Source: Dichetophora obliterata | Taxonomy: Eukaryota; Arthropoda; Insecta; Diptera; Sciomyzidae | Length of the DNA: 64,000 bases | Direction: 5' to 3' | NCBI GenBank assembly: GCA_963920525.1 | Contig: OY986437.1 | Span: forward strand, 57,679,330 to 57,743,329 | In this document: piece by piece, positions 1-12,437 of the stretch | Numbering within the stretch: the stretch's first letter is position 1 | How the letters are laid out: each line of letters begins with the position of its first letter | The notes under the pieces: generated by a model | Databases searched by the model: none | What the model saw: only the letters and a program-made list of their open reading frames with translations | What the model was told of the DNA's origin: nothing | Position numbers and translations under genes: made by a program

Positions 1-1977
1 CATGATAAATAAATGTCATTAAAATTTAAAAATGTATTTCAATTAACGCAGAGAAATGTGACAATCGCCTTTAATTCGTACTGTACCGTAGTCCTAACAG
101 AGTGTTTGTTAAAACTCATAATTTTATTTTGGTGAAACATAACAAAATTTACCATCATGTTAAATTTTAAAAGCGTGTTAGCTAAAAGAGCGTTAAATAA
201 ATGTTGGTGAAACCGGGCTGAAGAGATATTATATTAAATATTTTTATAATTTGCTCATTTTTTTTGAAAAATTTAATTTTTTCTTTTGGCACATATTTGT
301 TTTAAGTATTTTACATATCTATCTATTGAACCTTTGGTAGAAGTTTAGGAAGCCAAAAAACTACTCCTTGGGTGCGGACCTGGCCTATTATCGAATATTC
401 GATAATCGACTCTTACGTAAAAGAATAAAAAAAAAATAAAAAAACAAATAAGATTTCGTTCCGTCTTTATATAAGTCAATGAATTATTTCAAAAGAAAAG
501 GTTAAGTTGGGTTTTAAGAAATAAAAAAATTTATTTTAATTTTAGAGTCCTCGAAAGAAGGACAAAAATAACATAAGACATAAATAACTTTTAATAATAT
601 ATATAATGTCCTAGCCATGATATGCTCTAAGCTAAAGCTCCTAAAGAAATCTGAAGTATCAAAAAGAAGTAGCACAACAACAACTACAAAGACACACCAA
701 CAAGGGTGAAGCAGAACACGATGAGTTGGTGCCGGCGTAGTCCACTCGCTGGTTACCTTGGTGCTTAGAGAAGTTTGGCAATTTTAACATTTCTGCTACT
801 TTAACTGCTGTTGTCGTTGTTTTTGTAGTTGTCATAGGGACATATTTACAGCAACAAAAACAATACAACATCCTTTTTATTTTGATGCTATACACTCGAA
901 AGCAGCAACTCAGCATGTTGCTGCTATTACAACTGCTGTTTATGTTGCTGTGGACGTTGCTGTCAATTGTTTCCAGGAATTTTCAAATCAAATCCCTGAA
1001 GCAAAATGATTGTCAGTGGCAACCGGAAGAGCGCAAAAAAAAAAAACTAAACTCAGCAAGCGGTATTTTGTAGCTTGGAATGGCATCCTGAAGGTTGGGA
1101 GCATTAAAACTGATGCTGATGGTGATGGAGGATGCAAAATAAAACAATACAAATAGCGGTACATTCACAATGGATTAATCGATGGGGAGCAAAAACTCAA
1201 GCAAAAGCAACCCTTAGCTGCTGTTAATGTTGCTGTTGTTATGGTATTTCTTTTTTTGTTGCTGACAGCAGGGGATACTCGCTGGTGGGCAAGGATTTAA
1301 GCGAATCCAGGCAGAGAGCACTTAAGCTGGAGCCGAAGCATGCGCAGTGCAGTCACGAAGGAAAGCCGCTGGGAATTCATGGAAATGGATAATGCAAGTT
1401 CCAATGAATAGGTGTAAAATTGTATGAAGCACAATTTTCAGTATCATCAGATAGGCAAATCAGCTCTTTAGTATTTAAAGGCACGATAAAAGATTTAATT
1501 TTATATTTTCGAAAGCAATTTCGTTGCTTTTCTAAAAACTGATTTTCTACGTTTTGCTTTAATGTTTGGATAGAATCAGGTTATCATATTTAACTTAACG
1601 TTTCATTTTCTTAGCTCCTTAATTTTCATAACTTTAAATCGATATTTTTTTTATCCCACACATATTGACTTCATCGTTTTCCCACGTTTCGCTTGCGACA
1701 TTGGGATTATTATTGAAAAACGTCAACGTTCACAATATTGCCACTCATGGCCATAAAATGAATGCGTGCGAGATTTTCTTGATGAGGTTTAATGCAAGTG
1801 TTTTTCTCGTAAACGGATTTTGAAAATTTTCTTTTTTTCTGTTTGTTTATATTGGTATTTGTGAGATAGTTGTTAACGAGGTTTTTGTGAAGACTTTTCA
1901 ATATGCGATTTTTTTTTGTTTATAAAAAAAGGGTTAAAACATGTGTAAAGGTATAGCTTTTACATTAACATATATAT
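1..1977. other. AT-rich non-coding stretch, probable otp intron or flank
   Basis: No coding frame, RNA gene or element end is convincing here. Around 660-1260 there are scattered CAA/GTTGCTG-type triplet runs that give short spurious open frames on both strands. I see no promoter or conserved block. The assignment to otp intron or flank is inferred only from the otp exons lying to the right on the minus strand. Confidence 0.4.
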
Positions 1978-2520
1978 TAGGGCGGGTCAAATTGTATGGA
2001 ACGATTTTTTTGATGAAGCGTATAGCAAAAACGTAATCTATAGGTGATTCTGAGAAATTTTGCTCAAGAGACCATAGGCCCCCCAAAATTTCAAAATAGA
2101 TATTTTTTCATATATACATAGAATAATTTAATTAAATTCGTCATAAAATCGGATAGAATTATAGTAGATTTCTCAATCGGGGCTTGCTTGAAAGGTATTT
2201 TTATCACCTTTCAGTATCTGTATTGATACCTGTGCGCACGCAGTTTGCCAAAATACTTAAATAAAAACTCGGTTATCGCAATACCAATATTTTTTTTTTT
2301 TTAAATTTAGTGTGACTCATATCAAAGATTGCAGTGATAATATCAAAGTTATTATGGATAATCAAGAACCATCAACATCGTCTGCGGTGTCTTCGCAAAT
2401 GGAAACAACAACATCAACAAGTTTTGAGTCTAGATTGACTAACATGCCTCATCAAGATATTGTTGTTTTTGGTTTAGCAAGTGATTTAAATGATCTTAGT
2501 TTGCCTACTAAATAAGACAT
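1978..2520 (+). pseudogene. Possible mobile-element fragment with a short Ser/Thr-rich open frame
   Basis: An open frame at 2312-2515 (ATG at 2354) encodes a short Ser/Thr-rich segment that reads MDNQEPSTSSAVSSQ and ends DLNDLSLPTK. It follows a polypyrimidine run ending in TTTAG at about 2309, which could be a splice acceptor. The Ser/Thr-rich start resembles amino termini of insect transposon proteins, possibly of the transposase-like family seen at 11.7-14.5 kb, but I cannot show this. The upstream 1978-2110 stretch, with a run of six C at about 2081, looks like repeat DNA. It could also be a chance frame. Confidence 0.25.
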
Positions 2521-2554
2521 TTTAGAATATTATTTTTTTTAATTTTTATACAAA

Positions 2555-2885
2555 TTATCACTTTTTGAATGACCTGAAGAACTATTAAAGTCACGAAAGC
2601 AGAAACTTTGGAAGTCATCAAGTACGTCATTTGAGCGACATGTGCTAAAATTGAGTGCGATTGGCCAAGTGGGCGTGGTACCTCCCATACAACTGGAACA
2701 CATATTTCGCAATATCTGGAGAACCAGTAAAGCCATGAAAACAAAATCTTAGGCAGTCATGAAGTACGTTATTGGAAAGACAGGTGCCAAAATAAGGCGT
2801 GATTGCACATGTGGGCGTGGTTCCTCCCATACAACTGGAACACATTTTAAGAAATATCTGGAGATCACATTGAAAACAAACTTAA
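2555..2885. repeat. Two-copy tandem repeat, about 142-bp period
   Basis: The block containing CCTCCCATACAACTGGAACA occurs at 2681 and again at 2823. The flanking text (GGGCGTGG before, AATATCTGGAGA after) also repeats, so the unit is about 142 bp. Related sequence with CCTCCCA and TTTCGCTATCG or TTTGCGATATCG is seen near 38.18 kb and 53.71 kb, so this belongs to a dispersed family. It is non-coding. Confidence 0.75.
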
Positions 2886-3339
2886 AAATAGACTTTCAAT
2901 ATAGAGAGATAAAAAGAACAGGGTAATTTCGATTATGAAAAAGTCATCGTTTACATTGTAGTTGCATTTATAGTTGCTGAAGATGTTTATAGAAACTGTT
3001 TATTGAATTATGTGTCAAAATGAAGCTATTTTTGCAGATAAATGATATGACATATAAAAGAGTGTTGGAAAAAGAAAATTAAAAAAAAAATTGACAACAA
3101 AAACAACTTTTGACCTACTTTTTGAGCAAAATTAAATATTTTAGAGGTTGTTTGAAAACAATATAATACATTGAATTGGTGAGGTAACAGTAAATATTTT
3201 CTTATTTTTTAGAGCCATTTTATTTAACTTTTAGACAAACAACCTCTGATGAAAATCGTTCGAAAAATGGCTGAGATATTTGCTTGCAAAAATAAAAACT
3301 TCAAATTTAAATTGTTTTTTCTCATTCTGAAGCAATGAC

Positions 3340-3565
3340 CCTGCTTCAAGGAAATGCATTCTACTGAAAAATCTACAGTTTTTGAGATATTGCAAGCATT
3401 TTGATGTCATAATTACCGGAAATTGTTTAACATACTATCCGTGAAAAATATTCCAATGACTTTTCTTACAAAAATACGTTGTACTGAAAAAACGTTGTAC
3501 AGTTTTCGAGATATCGTCATAGTTTTGATGTCAAAATAACGGGAATTTTTCAAAATTTACTGTTA
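3340..3565. repeat. Diverged tandem duplication, about 130-bp period
   Basis: The pair of motifs CAGTTTTTGAGATAT and TTTTGATGTCA, followed by a CCGG or CGGG core, occurs near 3377-3421 and again near 3498-3543 with substitutions. A third diverged occurrence lies near 60379-60412 (TAGTTTTTGAGATGTCG, TTTGATGGCAAAATAAC). This is a dispersed non-coding repeat of unknown class. Confidence 0.55.
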
Positions 3566-5339
3566 GTATGAAATCTCACAATCCCAATACATATTCGTAA
3601 CGGGTACGTAAAAAAATGCTTATTGTAGGGTATCCGTAAGAGAAAGCGGGAAATGTTTGACATATTTTTTGTACATATCAGCAATGTCTAAAATTTCCTC
3701 TTACATTGTGTTCTTCCATCTCTTATAACTAAGCCTTTTTTAAGGAATTCTGTATTGGACGCTCATATTCATTTGAAAGAAAATAGGTTGAGAAACACAG
3801 GAGAAAATGGTACCGAACTGTTTTTCCTACGCTTATTTATATATAGATTTGTATAAAATAAGACCATAAAGATATTAATTTTAGCCAGCAAATGCAAATT
3901 TAGCTCAAATTTATGTATTTTTTATAAATATTTTCACAAAAATCTTAGAGTGTTGGTCAAGGAACAAATCTGTATAGCAGCAAATTTAGAAATTTATCTT
4001 TTAAAAAACAAGTTTGTAGTCGAATTTAACCAAAAACTAATTGTTTCCTAATTTATTGAAATTTGTATAAGTTTCTTTCATGGAAGGTTTGAGTTTATGT
4101 TACCTTCGCGGAGAAAAAAAAAATTACAACTATGAATTTTTAAAAATCTGCGATCAAATCATTATACGTATGTCATGTTTTTCACTGAGAAAATAAAAAA
4201 TTTCGTCAAGTTCTACGTTTATTTTTTTTATTATTGTTTCTTTTAAAAATAATACTAGTGTAAGAGTCTTAAAACAGTGTTCAATATTTCATTTAAAAGC
4301 CCTACTTAAAAATTAATATAATGTGTTATATGTTTTCATTCTTTGCACTTTACACCAAATGAGCAAGCCTTGTATTTGATTGTACATTTCCACCTCTTGT
4401 ATATCCAACATTTATCTAGCCCTATATTCATGCTTACAACACACACACACACACGCACACACACACACACATACACTCATACACACATTCATATCAGCCA
4501 TTTTGCCGGTTGATACATAAAAGTTTGTTTTTATTTTATCCCCAAAAATCTTGCTGTATTAAATTTTAATCAAAATGTCATTTTGAAAAGCATTCGAAAA
4601 CCTTTTTAACTCTACATAGAAATTTCATAAAGCTACAAAAAACAACAGAAAAAGAAAAATAAAAAAAAAACACAAAAAGCGTAGAAACTAAATGAAATAT
4701 TCAGTTTTTTCTGCATTTAACTTGTATGTGTGTGCGTGTAAATGTTTGTGTGTTCTTTTTTTTTATTATTCATTCCCAACCCACTTTAATATTCCACTTC
4801 AGTCTGTTTTGCGAGCATCTTCTGCCTGGCACATCCTGCCGTTTCCTGCCATTCAACATCCTGTCAACTGCTCTGTATGGCCTCCCCAACTGTTTTGCCT
4901 CCACTAAAAATAAAAATACCAACAAATGCTCAAAAGCTCTTCCAATTCGCTCAAATGTTTAAACGTTATTTTTTTTTTATATTTGTATTTTTCTTCTTCT
5001 ATTTTCCATTAGTTTTACGAATTTTCAATGGAATTTCATAGAAGCTAAGAGAAAAAGGAAGAAACAGCGCACGCAACGCCATCTTGTATATCCATGGTAT
5101 CATATTTTAATTTAATTTTAAATGAAATGCCATAGAAAAAAATGGCAACATAAAAGATAATGTCATAGCAATGAATGTTTGTTTGTTGTTGATTTTGCTA
5201 TTGTTGCGGTTCTTGTTTTTATTATGATTCCACGTAAGTCCACCTCTTAAGCTTTTAAGTTTTTGTTTTATTCATCAGAGTTTTATAAAAATAGGCTGTT
5301 CTAGCTTCTATTAAGCTTTCAACAAGCTTGGAAGAAGCT
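3566..5339. other. AT-rich non-coding stretch with a (CA)n microsatellite
   Basis: A (CA)n tract with a few interruptions lies at about 4437-4490. The remainder is AT-rich with no open frame of coding character and no element ends that I can pair. Confidence 0.5.
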
Positions 5340-5650
5340 ATTTACAAGAAGTCTTACTTCTATAAACTTAAAAGTAAAAAGTCGATATTTAAATAATTTT
5401 ACTTTATAGAAACTATTCGGACTTCTTTTAACCTATAGAAAGCAACTTATATAAGACTATTCTGAAAGAATAATAAAAGCATTATCGAATCTCCATATTA
5501 AGACTTATTCACAAAAAGTCTTACTTCCAATCTTACTTCTATAAGCATTCGTTATTACTACCATAAAAGTAAAAAGTCGATATTTAAATAATTTTACTGT
5601 ATGGAAGCTATTTCGAATGCTTTTAACTTTTCGAAAGCAGCTCAAATAGC
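5340..5650. repeat. Direct duplication, about 195-bp offset
   Basis: The block AAAGTAAAAAGTCGATATTT plus the following AAATAATTTTACT occurs at 5371 and 5566. Flanking segments (AAGTCTTACTTC before, GGACTTC or GAATGC TTTTAAC after) are also shared with divergence. The unit is non-coding and of unknown class. Confidence 0.6.
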
Positions 5651-5699
5651 GTACTTCTAAAATTAACAATAAAACTATCAAAACTGCAATACTGGAAAA

Positions 5700-5830
5700 A
5701 AATAATATTTTCGCTTGGTTTCGATTGGGTTTGAACCCGCGATTAGTATACGATTTGAAACGCATGATTAGTATACCGTTCACTCTGTTAAACTATTGAT
5801 AGACATAGAAAGAAGTATCTAAACTTAATC
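5700..5830 (-). repeat. tRNA-like module (SINE-like), minus strand
   Basis: Read on the minus strand, this block has a B-box-like GGGTTCAAACCC (plus-strand GGGTTTGAACCC at about 5728). Upstream of it a degenerate segment reads AGTTTAACAGAGTGAACGG and resembles a tRNA D-arm/A-box region. No complete cloverleaf with acceptor stem is visible, so it is more likely a tRNA-derived SINE head than a functional tRNA. Confidence 0.4.
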
Positions 5831-6599
5831 AGCTTATGCTTATGGATTTTTTTTCAATTCAGTGCATATTAAAACTTGTTCAAATAACAACAAAATTCAC
5901 CATAGATAATTATATTTAATCAAGGAGTAAGTGGTCGCTATCTATGACATATGCTCAATCTGATATTTTAAACTAAAATGTTGCTTAGTTAACGTGTATG
6001 ATGAAACAGAACTCTCAGAGAAGTTTGACGCAGAATATGGCAATAATAGTAGCAACCAAAAAATCACTCATATTTGATCACTCATATTTTTTCTATTCTA
6101 CGTGTCCTTAGCTTCAAAATGAGCCCTTATATTTTTAAAATAAAACTTGCATTCAACTGACTCTATTTAGTTGATTTTTATCGTTTTTTCTCAGAACTGA
6201 AACGGCCTCTAAACTTAAAACTTCTCTGTGTTTCTGTGTGAACTTTTATTTAGAACAAATATATTTTTAAATAGAGAGCTCCACAAAAGTGTTCATTTTA
6301 CGCTCACTCTTTTTGAGCAATAGATCATATTTTTTATTCTTACCTACAATTTTTTTTCAAATTCACGAAAATGAGAATTTTTTCTTTATCTTTTGAAAAG
6401 TTTAGTTGTGAAAATTGTTTTAAGGTTATTTTTTAAAATTTATTTTATAAGAGCTAATTGAAAAGAATACAAATATTATTGAAATTGATACGTTAGCAAT
6501 TTTGTTTTTCCCACTTAGTAAATTTGTAATTGTAAATAATTCCTTATGAGAAAGTTCTTTTAGGCCAAAGTAATTTGACTGAAATTATTTTTAAAAAAA

Positions 6600-6960
6600 G
6601 GTAAAAACGAAATTTACCGATCATTAAAATGTTCTCATGTTCTCTATTTTTTGGATCTGGGTCTCGAAACATAGACTCTTGTATCATATCCCAACAATGT
6701 TCAACTGGATTAATGTCTAAGGAATTTTCAGGCCAATCAGTTTAAACCTCTTTAAAAAAGCATTTTGCGAGCTTTATGCTGTCTTTGGCGGTATGTCACC
6801 GTGCTCCATCTTGCATTAAAATGGGAATGAGAAATCTTGAATTATTAACTTTGGTGAATACTCCTTTTGATATGTACCTAAATATATCGTGATTGGATTG
6901 AAACTTACATTGTGATATTTTATTACTGTACAGAACCACCCTGCTAAAATATTTACAACA
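6600..6960 (-). pseudogene. Tc1-like transposase remnant
   Basis: Minus-strand translation gives a recognisable Tc1-type C-terminal catalytic region broken by stops. ILMQDGAR carries the second catalytic Asp region, followed by HTAKDSIKLAKCFF. Then WPENSLDINPVEHCWDMIQ carries the characteristic DxNPVEH block with the final acidic catalytic residue. In-frame stops replace the Cys after GAR and interrupt the segment before WPEN. The frame seems to shift upstream near 6850, where a segment reading YQKEYSPKLI may continue it. It is a dead fragment of a Tc1/mariner-superfamily DNA transposon. No terminal repeats could be paired. Confidence 0.8.
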
Positions 6961-7809
6961 CTTGTACTGGTACGTTTCCTATTTGCTCTGAGAGCTTCAT
7001 AAAATATCATAAAAACTGTTATGATTTTATGAAAAATTTATGATTGCATTATAATTATCATAACTACTGTGCGTTTTTTTGTAAATCAGGCAGTTTTATA
7101 GATTACTATTTTGGTTTTTTATATTTGTGTTTTGTAGTATTAAGAAAATTATGTATATTTTTTTTTTTTATAAATTATAAGGGATAGTTTTCTATGATGG
7201 GACCCCTTCAAATGTGGGACTCGAACGTTTCTCCGATATTTTCCACAGGCATCACCAATGTTTTGACATTGACAGTGTAGCCTCGATGCGCCATCTCTCA
7301 ACGTGTGAATTTGGAGAGAAAATACGCATTTTTTATACTCGTGCCAATCATACATAGTAAAAAAATTTCAGAAAAGATTTTTTCATCATTATATTCAATG
7401 ATAATTTTGTCATAATTTTTTGCGCCACTATATCAGGGGAATATTTTCCATCAAAAAGCTTATTTTTTTTTGTCTGAACAAAACTTTTATACGAAAAAAA
7501 GGGTTTTTTTGAATTATGAGGTACATTTGGACCATAAGAGTTTGGTTTCGAGGGTTAAACTGTTCAAAGAAATTATTCTCCAGGTAATTCGTAATGTTTC
7601 ACTAATTGACATAAAGACGATAAAGTTAATGAGAAAAAAGTTTTTCTAACACAAACTGCATCAACTTTGAACCTTCAATTTCTCGAAAACGGGCCAAAAG
7701 CTTAAAAAACGGTAAGTGCCATGAAATTCAGTGTCCTCGAATTATGATGAAATGATATGTCCCTAGCTTGTTAACAAAAAAAAGTGACCGATTCATGCAC
7801 TGTGTTATT

Positions 7810-7930
7810 ATTGTACTTAAATACAATATAGCTGCGAGGCCTCCAAAGTCAATTTACAATTTTCAATTACATTTGCTCGAACATGGCCTCTAAACACCGA
7901 TGACATACGCCTTACACGGTAAGTGATGGG
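7810..7930. repeat. Dispersed repeat, copy shared with about 30800-30905
   Basis: The sequence around AGCTGCGAGGCCTCCAA (7831-7847) matches about 30811-30830, with AATTACATTTG and CATGGCC further on in both. Divergence is substantial but colinear for about 100 bp. The 30.8 kb copy lies inside a Helitron, so this may be Helitron-carried or an independent SINE-like unit. Function is unknown. Confidence 0.6.
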
Positions 7931-8477
7931 AGTAGATATCAGACGCACAAGATAAGAGAAAAACAGAAAATCCTCTTCACGCCAAAAACACAAAAAAAAA
8001 AAGGAAAAAGAACACTGTGAAAGGAAAAAAACGAAAGCAAATAAAGTCACAAATTATTTTCACAAGAATTTTACGATTCAATATCGAACGGAGTTATCTT
8101 TTTCGGAAGCATTTCACAATTTTTGATTAATAAAACCTTATTTATTTTATAATTTAAACTTTGTTCTAGCTTAAAAAAAAATTAAAAATGTTCAAAAATC
8201 AAACAAACAAAAAAACACTTAAACTGAAGAAATTCTGGTTAGAAAATACGATGCAGCTACATAGACGAATAAAGTCAAACTGGTGTCTTAGCAATAAAAA
8301 AAACTATCGATCTTACGAAAACAAATCGGATTTTGTCTCATGCCACTTACAGTTCTACATTACAATGTCATTACCGACAAATTTTTATAAGCAGGATAAT
8401 ATACTGAAAATAGGCAAATGATGCCACAAACTTTGCTAAACTAGCGTTAAATTGTAATAACTCATTCAAATCACACA

Positions 8478-9023
8478 TTAACCCATTAATGAAAACGTAT
8501 GATAGATATGTCATACGTGTTAAAAGCATTTTTTTAAAATTCCTCAAAAATCCGCAGCCACTGTAAAGCTTTTTCTTCCAACAGTGTGAGAAAGCCAAAA
8601 TGATGCTTTTTCCAAAAAAGTTATAAAACTGACATTTAAAGCTTTTTTGTTTACTTTTTCGAACTAGCGCGATATAAAGTGCAGTATTAAAAAAAGCGAA
8701 AAATGCTACTCAAGTGAGTTATTTTGTTTTATAAAGATCAAGAACAAATAAAATATAATTAAAAAAAGTGCGTTAGGTTAAAGTTGAATGCCTACGCTAC
8801 GAAATGAATGTATAGCAATTTGTAATTTTTCTAGGTTTTTTAATTTTTTTTTATCTACTTACAGACCCCTTATTCGTTTATTATGATACGCTTCGCCACA
8901 CCCAAATCCTTTGAATATATTTTTTATACTTCATAGTGTTCCGTCGTATATGTATACAAATTTATGCTTAAAATTTCAAAAGCTTAACTCAACGGGTTCT
9001 GGTAGTGAGCATTAATGGGTTAA
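8478..9023. mobile_element. piggyBac-type MITE, 538 bp, TTAA target duplication
   Basis: The element starts CCCATTAATG at 8482 and ends CATTAATGGG at 9019. A TTAA lies immediately outside each end (8478-8481 and 9020-9023). CCC termini and a TTAA duplication are the signature of piggyBac-superfamily insertion. It has no transposase frame, so it is non-autonomous and would have depended on a piggyBac-like transposase elsewhere. Confidence 0.85.
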
Positions 9024-11500
9024 ATACAAAATTTTAAAAATGACAACTAGAAATTGCATCGATTTGAAATGTAAAAAAAACAATTTTATTCGCAGTAGGC
9101 GGCCATCGAATGCAAGTGAAAATGAATTTAAATAAATTTAGAACTACGCTAAATAACGACTTCTTACACCAGTGTTGCTTTTTTATACGCACAATAATAA
9201 CAGCAACTGACAGCAAATGACAGCTTGTGTCAACGACATAACGTATAAAAAAAGCAACAAAAACAGCAGGACATCAAGTCTTATACAAATGATTGTTGCC
9301 TTTAAACGAATAGCATTTACGTGGTCGATGATGGTCAATAAAGGAGATGGTGTCATTCGTGTTTCTGTGGTGTATTCGACAGAGGAGGCGTTTGAGGAGG
9401 ATTGAGTAGTGATTATGTTATTGTGAATAGCAGGAAAGGCTTACACTCTCTCATTGTAGTGATCTCATAAAGCTGTTGAAAGGATAATCATAAATCTTAA
9501 GTCACTGTTAAGACCTTGCTACTTTTGGTTTCGTATTTAATCACCTTGTCTCCTTCACCGTTTATTAACCACCTCAGCCTGAATTTCTTTCACTCGCTTA
9601 ATGTCTGCTATGTTATTAATGGCGCATTTAATCAGGAACATTCATCACTTCTTTAGGTCCTCTTGTCGAAGTTTGAGACAAGTTAATAATCTCAAAATAA
9701 ACTTCATCGTTGTTTTGTTTATTTGTGTGTGTGTTGTCGGTATTGGTCTAATGGTATGTATACCACTTGTCTGTGCGCTTGTGAGTGTGTCGAACCTTTA
9801 TTTATTATTTTACCAGCAGTCAGGGGAACTCATTATTAGCAGTATCATTAATTTTATTTGCTTGTTTCTTAGTCTCTGTGTGTATGTGTGGGAGAATAAA
9901 ATTAGTTGTTTTGTTGCAGAAAAACAAGCTGAAGTTGAGCTATGATTCAATTGTGTTAGCATATAATTTGAGCACAATCTAAGCAATTTTCGAAATAAAA
10001 CTTTAAGTTTTTTGGAAAAAAAGCGAAGTAAAATTTGAAAAAAACCTACAACACAATCATCAGCAACGCACAGTTTGATACCATCTGTCAGACAACATTT
10101 TGCATAACAGAAATTAAAATGACCAACAACAACAACAATTGCAAAAACATAAAACAACCATCGTATCCCACACAATATTGCCCAGTACTGCGTGCGTGGG
10201 GGAATTTTTTAATTTGTTTTTGTTCCTTTAGCTTGGAAGTTTTCCGCGTGCGCCTTCTCCTCTGAATAAGACAATTATAACAAAGACAACAACAAAATAA
10301 CTAAAAACATATTGCCCATGACCGTCTGTCTATCTGTCCGTGTATCCGCCGGTTTGAATTTTATTTAAGAATTAAGTTTGCGCGACCTCCTGGCAGGCCG
10401 GGCAATTTTGCGGTGTTGTTGACACGTGAACAGTTGCTGTTGAACAGTAGAAAAACAACAACAAACTAAAGCTGAATAAACACGGGGATAAAGTGTATCT
10501 AGATATACACAGGGGCCCAAAATTTACTTAGCAGAATTTTTCCACTGCAGTAGCATTAAACATTTTATGTGTTGTTGTTGCTTGCATGTTTTTGTTTTAA
10601 TCATATTGTTGTTGGTTTTTTTTCACTTTTATTGGTTTGTTTATTAAATTTGTTTAAATGTTGTTTTCTTCATTAATACAATTGTTGCTGTAGTTGTTGC
10701 TGCACCATTACCAGTGTTACCAACACGTGCCACAGTTTTTGCACTCAATGAATTTTTCATGATTAATTTGTTGCCGTCGGCAACACATTAACTTTTTTGT
10801 TACTGTTGTTCTAAATATAGCATGTTTCATGCAGTGTTGCCATGTTATTCTGTAATTTGTGTGATTTAGGTTTTTATTTGAAAATGTGTCTAAATATATT
10901 TTTACCAAATTCACTTTGTTTTGAGTTTTAAAATGTTTTGAAAATAAAGTATTTGAATATCGGTAATTTTATGTCAAACCTTTGATAACACAGTTCTGCA
11001 AATAAAAAACTGCATAGGTTTTTATACACTTTCTTAAAGATTTTGATGTCCTAAAATCGAAAAAATATTTAAAAAATTCCATCTCATCAATTTTTTTTTT
11101 GTACAATACTAAATACTAAATTTTTTATTTTTGCAGTTTCTTACTTGCAGACCTGTGTAATTTAGTGAAAGGGGGGATAAAGAATTTCTGGTGTTAGGCA
11201 GACGGTTGCATTAATTATCGTGTCTAAACAGGTTACGTGTTTAAAACGTGTCTAAAACGATTGAACATGTTTCAGCGTGTTGCAGTTGGGTTAATCATGT
11301 TCCAACAGGCTAAGTTCATTATCTAGATGACCCTGTCTTGTCACACTCAGTTGACATCCATCATTCAAACGCTACTGTGCTCTTGTTTTTACATATGTAT
11401 GTGTTATGGCTCATATAGGTTGTGTAATTTCTCCGGACTGCTTCTGTTATATTTGTGGTGAATATACAGTAAAAGTCAACAAAGAAATATAAGTTATTTT
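9024..11500. other. Non-coding stretch with simple triplet repeats
   Basis: (CAA)n/(GTT)n-rich segments occur around 10110-10140 and 10440-10720. Two open frames near 9.6-10.2 kb owe their length to low-complexity composition and overlap each other in several frames, so I do not call them genes. No element ends were paired. Confidence 0.45.
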
Positions 11501-12437
11501 GTGAAGAAGGTTTATTTTGCTTACTTTAAATTAATACTTGGTGATCAAGACAAAGCATGGGCTTTTCATAAGGTGTGCCCATAAGGTTTAAGGGTAAGAA
11601 AACTGCATTTCGTTTTGGCATTCCTATGATATGACGTGAACAGAAAAATCACTCAACCGACTGCTATGAAAATATCTTACCCTTACCTTGATTCAGTTTT
11701 TCGCTCAGTATCTAAAATAGCTCTAAAATACCAGTTCCGCACCTACCTCCTAATTTAGATGACATCCTAAGTAATGCAGAGGACTCAGAAACGTTTGCTC
11801 CCCAGAACGAATCTAGCTCAGATTTTTCAGTTGACGAAGGATTTCAACTTTTTTCTCAGATTGAGCTCAATGGCCTCTTCAGAGACTTGTGTCTTTCAAA
11901 AGATGCAGCCGAATTGATAGATTCAAGGCTAAAAAACAAAAACCTTTTATCATGTGGTACCTCATTTTCCTAGTACAGACATCGAGAGAGAAAATTTACT
12001 CAGTATTTTTTCACTAAAGAGGGAAATCCAATTTATTGTAATGATGTTCGTGGTCTCATAAAATGCTTTGAAATACAATATGATTAATCAGAATTGCGCT
12101 ATTTCATTGATTCATCCAAAACAAGCCTCAAAGCAATCTTGCTGCAGAATGGAAATGTATTTGCGTATCTTCCAATGGGACACTCAGTTCACTTGGAAGA
12201 AAACTACAATAGCTTAATTACGATTCTTGAGAAAATCAAATATCAAGAACATCAATGGATGGTTTGTGGAGATTTTAAAATACAAGCAATGCTGTTGGGT
12301 CAACAGTCAGGTTATACAAAATTCCCTTGTTTTGATTCCGCCAGAAAAGGTTTTACTGCCACCTCTTCATATTAAATTGGGGCTAATGAAGCAGTTTGTA
12401 AAATCATTGCAAAAAGATGGGGATTGTTTTAGATATA

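Noticed and set aside
9601..9945. 114-codon plus-strand frame
   Set aside because: Hydrophobic, Val/Cys-rich product from T/G-biased DNA, overlapped by other frames on both strands, no recognisable domain or splice context.
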